From: an uncultured Armatimonadota bacterium
GTDB lineage: Bacteria; Armatimonadota; Fimbriimonadia; Fimbriimonadales; Fimbriimonadaceae
DNA: 6,002 nt
Assembly: GCA_946478935.1 (NCBI GenBank)
Contig: CAMLEL010000165.1
Coordinates: forward strand, 1 to 6,002
Direction of reading: 5' to 3'
This document shows positions 1-5,084 of the stretch, in pieces; position 1 is the first letter of the stretch; every line of letters starts with the position of its first letter. A model generated the notes under the pieces. That model ran no database searches, had not been told where the DNA came from, and worked only from the letters and a program-made list of their open reading frames with translations. A program made the position numbers and the translations under genes.

Positions 1-213
1 GGGTCCCAGCGGACCTTTTCGTTCCGATTTCAGTTCACCCCCGAGGTCTCCCTGAGCCGGCAGTTGGAAGATAATTCGCCAGGAAACCAGGCGTTTTCAA
101 CCTTTGATCGGCTGCCCGCGAATTTTCGCAGAAGGGTTGACCAGCTGACTGAGCAGCTCAAGCGAAGCTGGGGACCTGGGCGTGGTAACCAGATTCCCCC
201 GCCGGCAAACTGA
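1..213 (+). CDS. C-terminal fragment of an unrecognised protein (5' end outside window)
   Basis: Frame 1 is open from the first base to a TGA at 211-213 (70 codons), while the other two forward frames hit stops early, within the first 85 bases. The fragment begins with an alternating hydrophobic/polar stretch (RTFSFRFQFTPEVSLSRQL) that looks like amphipathic beta strands, as at the end of an outer-membrane barrel or a TamB/AsmA-like beta protein. A charged, probably helical segment follows (FRRRVDQLTEQLKRSW), then a Gly/Pro/Asn-rich tail ending PPPAN. I do not recognise the family and the beta-barrel idea is only inference. It is the first member of the plus-strand run, with 51 bases to the next start and no convincing terminator between them (only a 4-bp GCCT/AGGC stem at 215-228). 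A 75-codon reverse ORF covers the same bases, but I take it as a shadow. Confidence 0.55.
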   Translation, partial: GSQRTFSFRFQFTPEVSLSRQLEDNSPGNQAFSTFDRLPANFRRRVDQLTEQLKRSWGPGRGNQIPPPAN

Positions 214-252
214 AGCCTTGAGGTAGGCCGAGGGAGGATTCGATCCTGAGAG

Positions 253-258
253 TACACT
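253..258 (+). promoter_or_regulatory. Possible -10 element (TACACT) just before the lipoprotein GTG
   Basis: TACACT (TANNNT type, four of six consensus bases) ends six bases before the GTG at 265. As with the S9 gene, no usable ribosome site sits at normal distance, so leaderless initiation is one explanation. No -35 is evident. Confidence 0.15.
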
Positions 259-264
259 TGCGAA

Positions 265-717
265 GTGCCAAGACTCTTGTGGTTATCCCTGATTGCAGTG
301 TTGATTCTCGGTTGCGGAAGCCCAGCGACTGCACCTCCAAAAATGGCTCCGGTGAAGCCAGAATCGGAGATGTCTATTTCTCAAACCGCAGAGAAAAAGC
401 CTGCAACCCAGGAAGAGTTGGAAAGAGCCTTCGATCTGGCAGAATATCCCGGCTCGAAGGTGGTCGAGAACAATAAGCTCGTCAGTGGCAGCCTGCCTCC
501 GGACGAGGTTAGGTTCGAACTGGTTCGCCAATCCGACGATCCACCGGCAAAAGTGGTGAAGCACTATGAGCAAATCCTGGAAGCCACGGCGACTGGTTCT
601 GGTGGTCATCAGGAAGTTTTTGGCCGCACCAAACGGGGCAATTTTGTCCGTGCCCACTTCGATGCCGAGGGCTCGGGCACCAAGTACACGCTGAGCGTGA
701 TCGGCTTCATCAAGTAA
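265..717 (+). CDS. Small predicted lipoprotein of unknown function
   Basis: The 150-residue product starts with a type II signal peptide: hydrophobic residues 4-15, then a lipobox LILGC with the lipidated Cys at 17. Residue +2 is Gly, so by the E. coli sorting rule it would sit in the outer membrane. A Pro/Ala/Lys/Glu-rich linker (about 18-50) leads to a compact domain (51-150). That domain has a YPGS motif (61-64) and a segment SDDPPAKVVKHYEQIL (90-105), resembling small secreted proteins where a 'YPGA/S-K-V' strand is followed by 'S-D-x-P-x-x-V-x-x-(F/H)-Y' before a helix. No enzyme motif is visible; a binding or structural role is possible. The start is GTG at 265, the only start codon in this frame after the stop at 247-249. 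Its ribosome site is poor: the nearest strong match, GGGAGG at 232-237, lies 27 bases upstream. A neighbouring hydrolase gene follows after 41 bases. Confidence 0.8.
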   Translation: MPRLLWLSLIAVLILGCGSPATAPPKMAPVKPESEMSISQTAEKKPATQEELERAFDLAEYPGSKVVENNKLVSGSLPPDEVRFELVRQSDDPPAKVVKHYEQILEATATGSGGHQEVFGRTKRGNFVRAHFDAEGSGTKYTLSVIGFIK

Positions 718-758
718 ACTCGGAAACTTGGGCCTGATCTAAACGCGTAGGGCATTAC

Positions 759-1436
759 GTGCTAACGATTGCCTTGGTCGCTTACCTCACCGGCGCTCCC
801 CTGAATATCCTGTTCCTGGGTAATAGCCACACCGCAGCCAACGACTTACCGGCTATGGTCGAAAACCTGATCGAACGCCGTAGTGTGAACGTCCAAGTCA
901 GAACAAAAAGCTACTCGTCTGGCTTTCTTGAGGAGCTGGCAAACAATCAGGAACTCAAGCGGGACATCCAATCGAAGAAGTGGCACACCATTGTGATGCA
1001 AGGCGCCAAGCTGAGCAGTTCACATAAGTACGAATACGACCACTCTGGAGCCGTTCAGATCGCCAAGCTGGCCATCAAAAATGGATTGAGGACCTGGCTC
1101 TTTGCCGAATGGCCAAGAAAGGGCTGGAACGAGACGGCCTACATCCTCAAGGAGTATCAAGAAATCGCAGGTCCAAGCGGTGCAAAAATTGTTCCGGTGG
1201 GTCGAGTTTGGGATCGCCTGCTCGCCGACAAGCCGAACTTGGAGCTTTGGTCTGCAGATGGTAACCATGCATCGCTTCTCGGCTCCTACGTGGCCGCGTG
1301 CAGTATCGCCGCCTATATTTATCCTCCGCAGAACTCTGCCAAGGCATGGCATCCGTCAGGAATCGACCCCAACACAGCGAACAACGTAGATCGGACCATT
1401 CGGAATGTCATCGCCAATCCATCCAAATCAAGATAG
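759..1436 (+). CDS. SGNH/GDSL-type hydrolase family protein
   Basis: The 225-residue product matches the SGNH hydrolase fold, whose members remove acyl or acetyl groups from lipids, sugars or other esters. Block I is FLGNSHTAANDLP with the likely nucleophile Ser23 in G-N-S-H-T. A Gly for the oxyanion hole may be Gly55 (YSSGF). Block V is SADGNHASLLGSY, giving the Asp167/His170 pair with the usual Asp-x-x-His spacing. The usual block III Asn (GxND) is missing; the equivalent strand reads TIVMQGAK with Gln81, as in the 'IGNSFT' branch of the superfamily. The start is GTG at 759, with a modest AGGG at 749-752; a stop at 735-737 rules out a longer form. The N terminus is hydrophobic (residues 2-13) but lacks the positive charges of a normal signal peptide, so export is uncertain. 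The natural substrate cannot be read from the sequence. It ends 10 bases before the S9 peptidase start. Confidence 0.8.
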   Translation: MLTIALVAYLTGAPLNILFLGNSHTAANDLPAMVENLIERRSVNVQVRTKSYSSGFLEELANNQELKRDIQSKKWHTIVMQGAKLSSSHKYEYDHSGAVQIAKLAIKNGLRTWLFAEWPRKGWNETAYILKEYQEIAGPSGAKIVPVGRVWDRLLADKPNLELWSADGNHASLLGSYVAACSIAAYIYPPQNSAKAWHPSGIDPNTANNVDRTIRNVIANPSKSR

Positions 1437-1439
1437 AAT
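1434..1439 (+). promoter_or_regulatory. Possible -10 element (TAGAAT) for leaderless transcription of the S9 peptidase gene
   Basis: TAGAAT matches five of six bases of the sigma-70 -10 consensus and ends seven bases before the ATG at 1447, which would place the transcript start at or next to the start codon. The first three bases are also the stop codon of the upstream hydrolase gene. No clear Shine-Dalgarno sequence precedes this ATG. There is no good -35 hexamer 17 bases upstream, so the call rests on the -10 match and its position. Confidence 0.25.
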
Positions 1440-1446
1440 CACGATC

Positions 1447-3702
1447 ATGAAACCGGCCGGAATTTTGACGCTCGTCCTTGCGCTTAGCGGAACTGTTCTA
1501 GGGCAGGCACCATTTCGCCCAACTCAAACCGAATTGGTCGATGCTTATCGTCGAGCCAACGAGTTTCAGCGCCGAGCCGAGAATGCTGTTTTGAACGCCA
1601 CGCTCACCCATGGCTGGATCGATAATGGCGCCGGACTTTGGTTTCGAAAGGACGGCCCCAGTGGCACCAGGGAATTTCTGCGGGTGGATGGCCGAAATGG
1701 CAAAGTAGCGCCAGCCTTCGATCACGTGAAACTCGCCCAAGGTCTGACGAGCAGTCTCGGAAGGACAATTCAGTCAGATCGCCTACCATTTGATGCCATT
1801 GCTTTCCAGGCCGATGAGAAACTGACGTTTCGAGTCTCTTCAGACGCCTTCACATTCGACATGAAGTCTGGAGCCGTTACGAAAGGAGGCGCGTGGGACT
1901 CGGTCAATGTTCAGCAGACCGAAATCGAATCTGAGCCCAATCCAGAGTATCCGGCCCCCTACCTGGGCACTTTTCAGCGAGGACAGGGTGCTCAAGACAG
2001 TAGAGTGCGAGTCCGCGAGGGACAGGTCGAACTTCGCACAGGCGACGCTTGGACGGTTGTGTCGAAGCAAGGTTCTTACGCACGCGCCATTTCAGTCCCG
2101 AATTCCGACAAGGTGCTCGCATTTAGACTTCTGCCTGGCTCGCGACAACTTGTGTATCTCTTAAAAGCCGCCGTCTCTGGCAGCACGCGGGCTGCCTTGG
2201 AACAGCGACTCTATGATCAACCAGGGGACAAACTCGACGAATACGAGATTTGGATTATCGACGGACTCCAAAAATCTGAGGCCAAGGTCGAAATCCCACC
2301 TATTATGGGAGGCGGGCAGCCTTGGGGTGGACCTCCGGGAGTTCAGTGGAGACAATCGACGGCTTTCATCGAGTTCCCAATAAGAGGCTATCGCGAACAC
2401 AAAATCATCGCCCTCGATCCGGCAACCGGAAACGTACGCACCGTCGTCCATGAAACGTCACCCACTTTTATCGACCAGAGCAAAACCAACGCTCGACTCT
2501 TGGCCGACGGCAAAGAACTGATTTGGCAGTCCGAAAGGGACGGATGGAGCCATCTCTATCTCATATCTACCGAAACCGGTTCGGCAAAGCCTATTACCAA
2601 AGGCAAATTCGTCGTGCGAGGCATCAATCACATCGATGAATCTTCACGACAAATCTGGTTCACCGCAAGTGGCCTGGGTGACGCCAAGAACAACCCGTAT
2701 CATTTGCATCTATGTACCGTGAATTTTGACGGCACCGGCTTCAAGCAGTTGACTCAGGGAGACGGAACCCATTTCTTTCAATTCTCGCCCGAGCGAAAGC
2801 TGTTTATTGATTCCTTTTCTCGAGTAGACATGGCGCCGGTTCATGAGTTGCGAAGGACTGATTCGGGAGAACTTGTGGCTGCTCTTGTCAAGGCCGACGC
2901 CAGCCTTCTTGCCAAAAATGGAATCCGCGCTCCAGAAGTCTTTTCTGCAAAGGGACGTGATGGGAAAACGGACATTTGGGGCATTGTCGTCAAGCCCTCG
3001 AATTTTGATGCTAAGAAAAAGTATCCCGTAATCGAAAACATCTATGCGGGACCCCACGACAGTCATGTACCCCACGGCTTTCGACCGTTCTTCAATATGC
3101 ACCGATTGGCTGAATTGGGCTTCATCGTCGTACAAATCGATGGCATGGGCACCAACAACCGTGGCAAGGCATTTCACGATGTCTGCTGGAAGAACGTGGC
3201 CGACGCTGGCTTCCCAGACCGAATTCTGTGGATGAAGGCGCTCGCCAAGAAAATGCCGCAGGCCGATATCGATCGCGTCGGGATCTATGGCACCTCGGCG
3301 GGCGGGCAGAGTTCGACCGGCGGCATGCTCTTCCACCCCGAGTTCTACAAAGTCGCCGTCAGCGCGTGCGGATGCCATGACAATCGAATCGACAAGCAAT
3401 GGTGGAACGAACAGTGGATGGGCTACCCAGTTGCATCGCATTACGATGAGCAATCCAATATCACCAATGCCAGCAAGCTGAAGGGCCGTCTCATGCTGAT
3501 CGTTGGCGAACAGGACCGAAACGTTCCACCTGAAAGCACATTTCGCTTGGCCGATGCCTTGATTAAGGCACGCAAGGACTTTGAAATCGTCGTGATACCC
3601 GGCGCTGATCATACGGACGGTGGACCCTATGGCGAACGGAAGCGACGAGACTTCTTTGTCCGGTGGCTCCACGGTGTGGAACCACCGAGCGTTAACGATT
3701 AG
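1447..3702 (+). CDS. Secreted S9 family prolyl oligopeptidase / DPP IV-like serine peptidase
   Basis: This 751-residue protein has a signal peptide (residues 1 to about 19; hydrophobic ILTLVLALSG, likely cut near VLG/QA), a beta-propeller N-terminal region (about 90-490) and an alpha/beta-hydrolase catalytic domain (about 500-745). Propeller features include WQSERDGWSHLYLIS at 360-374, typical of the DPPIV_N domain. The catalytic triad is Ser617 (GTSAGG), Asp690 (GEQDRNVPP) and His722 (GADHTDGG), with Tyr533 in IYAGP as the oxyanion-hole tyrosine. The Tyr-Ser, Ser-Asp and Asp-His intervals (84, 73 and 32) are close to those of human DPP IV (83, 78 and 32). It should cleave peptides, perhaps after Pro or Ala, outside the cytoplasm. 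The Glu-Glu motif that anchors the substrate amino terminus in true dipeptidyl peptidases is not evident, so exact specificity is open. An ATG at 1405 would add 14 residues before the signal peptide and overlap the hydrolase gene, so ATG 1447 is preferred. Its stop overlaps that of the DoxX gene by four bases. Confidence 0.93.
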   Translation: MKPAGILTLVLALSGTVLGQAPFRPTQTELVDAYRRANEFQRRAENAVLNATLTHGWIDNGAGLWFRKDGPSGTREFLRVDGRNGKVAPAFDHVKLAQGLTSSLGRTIQSDRLPFDAIAFQADEKLTFRVSSDAFTFDMKSGAVTKGGAWDSVNVQQTEIESEPNPEYPAPYLGTFQRGQGAQDSRVRVREGQVELRTGDAWTVVSKQGSYARAISVPNSDKVLAFRLLPGSRQLVYLLKAAVSGSTRAALEQRLYDQPGDKLDEYEIWIIDGLQKSEAKVEIPPIMGGGQPWGGPPGVQWRQSTAFIEFPIRGYREHKIIALDPATGNVRTVVHETSPTFIDQSKTNARLLADGKELIWQSERDGWSHLYLISTETGSAKPITKGKFVVRGINHIDESSRQIWFTASGLGDAKNNPYHLHLCTVNFDGTGFKQLTQGDGTHFFQFSPERKLFIDSFSRVDMAPVHELRRTDSGELVAALVKADASLLAKNGIRAPEVFSAKGRDGKTDIWGIVVKPSNFDAKKKYPVIENIYAGPHDSHVPHGFRPFFNMHRLAELGFIVVQIDGMGTNNRGKAFHDVCWKNVADAGFPDRILWMKALAKKMPQADIDRVGIYGTSAGGQSSTGGMLFHPEFYKVAVSACGCHDNRIDKQWWNEQWMGYPVASHYDEQSNITNASKLKGRLMLIVGEQDRNVPPESTFRLADALIKARKDFEIVVIPGADHTDGGPYGERKRRDFFVRWLHGVEPPSVND

Positions 3703-4124
3703 ACCCGGCGGTCTCGACTTAACAGTGCGTCCAAGCTAAGCGGTCCTGCGCCAGCCGCAGATATGTAGAGGAATACGAACGCATACAATGCGGCGAGTTC
3801 ACCCTTGTTGATGATCGGCCAAAAGCCGCCCGGTGCATGGGCCATGAAATATGCGACTGCCATCGTTCCGGACATCAGAAAGGCCACCGGACGAGTAAAT
3901 AGCCCAAGGATCAACAGGGCACCTCCCACCAATTCCAGCACGCCAGCGACTCCCGCCATCGATGCAATGGGTGGTTGTCCTTTTGACGCTAGCAGCCCGA
4001 ACACTTTTTGAAGGCCATGTTGCATGAATAGGAGGCCGGATACGGCGCGTAAGATACTCAGGAGATACGGGGTCCACGATTTGTAGCGGTCCAAAATACT
4101 TAGTGTCGAGTCCATAGTTGTCAT
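3699..4124 (-). CDS. DoxX family integral membrane protein
   Basis: The 141-residue product is a small inner-membrane protein of the DoxX family, with four predicted membrane segments at about 19-42, 56-76, 80-97 and 109-128. Family features include the Arg before the first helix core (LLSILRAVSGLLFMQHGLQKVFG), a Gly/Glu-rich second helix (GVLELVGGALLILGLFTRP) and the C-terminal pattern NKGELAALYAFVFLY followed by GPLSLD. DoxX proteins are named after a thiosulfate:quinone oxidoreductase subunit and other members are linked to redox stress, but most, including this one, have no proven function. I chose ATG at 4124 because AAAGG at 4133-4137 lies eight bases before it; a GTG at 4130 and an ATG at 4115 are alternatives. 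The gene is divergent from the DUF4394 gene and convergent with the S9 peptidase, so it is probably a single-gene transcript. Confidence 0.9.
   Translation of the reverse strand: MTTMDSTLSILDRYKSWTPYLLSILRAVSGLLFMQHGLQKVFGLLASKGQPPIASMAGVAGVLELVGGALLILGLFTRPVAFLMSGTMAVAYFMAHAPGGFWPIINKGELAALYAFVFLYISAAGAGPLSLDALLSRDRRV
3701..3714. terminator. 5-bp inverted repeat at the S9/DoxX convergent junction
   Basis: AGACC (3701-3705) and GGTCT (3710-3714) pair around a CGGC loop, starting within the S9 stop codon and lying in the last codons of DoxX. The palindrome CGTTAACG lies beside it at 3690-3697. There is no adjacent T run, so a terminator role is only a possibility. Confidence 0.2.
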
Positions 4125-4132
4125 GACCACCG

Positions 4133-4137
4133 CCTTT
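4133..4137 (-). promoter_or_regulatory. Ribosome binding site of the DoxX gene
   Basis: On the minus strand AAAGG ends eight bases before ATG 4124. This spacing decides the start in favour of 4124 rather than the GTG at 4130 or the ATG at 4115. Confidence 0.5.
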
Positions 4138-4230
4138 GGACATCAGTTCCCACGAACCGGCAAATTTCAAAATGTTGGGACTTTTTGTCCGTTGCCCGTC
4201 GAATTGATCATTCTGGGAGCGAACAACCCA

Positions 4231-4241
4231 GCAACTGTTGC
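4231..4241. repeat. 11-bp palindrome (GCAACTGTTGC), possible operator
   Basis: GCAAC-T-GTTGC is a perfect 5-bp inverted repeat about one central base, placed 27 bases before the DUF4394 start codon and abutting a second inverted repeat, CTGGG/CCCAG. A transcription-factor site is possible, but an arm this short can occur by chance. Confidence 0.25.
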
Positions 4242-4255
4242 ATGTATGTCTAAGC

Positions 4256-4265
4256 GGAAGTGAGG
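4256..4265 (+). promoter_or_regulatory. Ribosome binding site of the DUF4394 gene
   Basis: GGAAGTGAGG lies just upstream of ATG 4269. GGAAG is eight bases from the ATG and supports this start over the in-frame GTG at 4260, which itself falls inside the site. Confidence 0.6.
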
Positions 4266-4268
4266 ATT

Positions 4269-5084
4269 ATGAAGAAAACCTTAATGGTCTGTTTCGCCGC
4301 GATTGCTTTGCTGGGTTGCGGAGGCAGCGGAGACGACGACAACGGAATCTCTGGAAAGCGGCTCTACATCTTGTATTGGGATGGGTTCAACCAAGTATTG
4401 GCAGAAATCGACGCCGACTCTCCCCAAAACGTAGACGACATCGGAAGTTTTAACCATGGAGGCGACGCCGTGACCGGCTTGGACTTTCGACCAGCCGACG
4501 GTTTTCTTTACTCAGTTGAGGACACAACCAGCGACGTGTTGCGTATCAACCCAAATACCGGATCCAAGTCGACGGTGGGAACACATTCCAACAACCTCGA
4601 TTTCGCACTTGGATTCGACATTAATCCTGTTGTCGATCGAATCCGAGTTGTCGATCCATCTGATCACAATGCTCGACTGAATCCGAATAACGGTTCGACC
4701 ACGGCAACTGATACGGACATCAACCCTGACTCTGATCTTGTCGCAGCTGCATACACCAACAACTTTGCTGGCGCGGGTGTAACAACACTCTATGCGATCG
4801 ATGATTTCGACGACGCGCTCGTCCGCGTGGGTGGGATCGATGGTGGCCCATCTCCCAATGGTGGCCAAGTCACATTCATCGGGTCGCTGGGCGTCGATGT
4901 TCCGTCCGACACACAATTCGACATCGATGACGACGGCAGAGCGTGGATGTTGGTAAGCCAATCCAACGGCGCGGGCTTCGACAACGATCTGTACGAAATC
5001 AATTTGAACACAGGCGATGCCGTTTTCGTTGGCACACTGAATCTGAACTTCCAAGTCGTCGGGATGACCGCCGACGAAAACTAG
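4269..5084 (+). CDS. DUF4394 domain lipoprotein
   Basis: The 271-residue protein begins with a lipoprotein signal peptide (MKKTLMVCFAAIALLGC, lipidated Cys17, Gly at +2) and a short acidic linker (GGSGDDDNG). The remainder fits DUF4394, a domain of unknown function predicted to form a propeller-like beta structure: LDFRPADGFLYSV, then DINPVVDRIRVVD (117-129), AAYTNN (160-165) and a tail of LYEINLNTGDAVFVGTL type. Repeated 'LY-x-I/V-(D/N)' strands support a blade repeat. The protein is rich in Asp and contains a DxDxDG stretch (218-223) that could bind calcium, though this is untested. It is expected at the outer membrane or cell surface. ATG 4269 is preferred over the in-frame GTG at 4260 because it gives a proper signal peptide and has GGAAG (4256-4260) eight bases upstream. 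The stop TAG is shared within a CTAG with the deacetylase gene on the other strand. Confidence 0.9.
   Translation: MKKTLMVCFAAIALLGCGGSGDDDNGISGKRLYILYWDGFNQVLAEIDADSPQNVDDIGSFNHGGDAVTGLDFRPADGFLYSVEDTTSDVLRINPNTGSKSTVGTHSNNLDFALGFDINPVVDRIRVVDPSDHNARLNPNNGSTTATDTDINPDSDLVAAAYTNNFAGAGVTTLYAIDDFDDALVRVGGIDGGPSPNGGQVTFIGSLGVDVPSDTQFDIDDDGRAWMLVSQSNGAGFDNDLYEINLNTGDAVFVGTLNLNFQVVGMTADEN
5056..5077. terminator. 7-bp inverted repeat at the DUF4394/deacetylase convergent junction
   Basis: TCGTCGG (5056-5062) and CCGACGA (5071-5077) form a perfect 7-bp stem with an 8-base loop, inside the last codons of the DUF4394 gene and just past the stop of the deacetylase gene. A transcript from either strand could fold here. 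Neither direction has a U run directly after the stem, so it is not a canonical intrinsic terminator. Confidence 0.25.

Larger units (their letters stand above)
4125..4268. promoter_or_regulatory. Divergent intergenic region between DoxX and DUF4394 genes
   Basis: These 144 bases must hold the promoters of both divergent genes. On the minus strand, TTGAAA (plus positions 4165-4170) is followed after 17 bases by a weak ACTGAT (4142-4147), about 11 bases before the ribosome site region of DoxX. No convincing promoter is visible on the plus strand. The region also holds short inverted repeats: GGAC/GTCC around five T (4178-4190), CTGGG/CCCAG (4213-4231) and the palindrome GCAACTGTTGC (4231-4241). 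Confidence 0.5.

Noticed and set aside
215..228. GCCT/AGGC hairpin after the first gene as a terminator
   Set aside because: Only a 4-bp stem, with no following T run.
232..237. GGGAGG as the ribosome site for the lipoprotein gene
   Set aside because: It is 27 bases from the GTG, and no in-frame start codon lies at normal spacing.
283..657. Minus-strand 124-codon reading frame opposite the lipoprotein gene
   Set aside because: The plus strand has a lipobox signal peptide and a coherent domain; the reverse frame is Cys/Trp/Phe-rich with no motif.
1405..1446. Earlier ATG for the S9 peptidase
   Set aside because: It would place 14 polar residues before a clear signal peptide and overlap the hydrolase gene; ATG 1447 begins the signal peptide directly.
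2710..3672. Open reading frame of 320 codons on the minus strand inside the S9 peptidase gene
   Set aside because: It lies wholly opposite a well-supported catalytic domain, has no recognisable motifs, and is explained by codon bias of the sense gene leaving the antisense frame free of stops.
4178..4190. GGAC-TTTTT-GTCC as a terminator or operator
   Set aside because: A 4-bp stem in an upstream region is too weak to call on its own.
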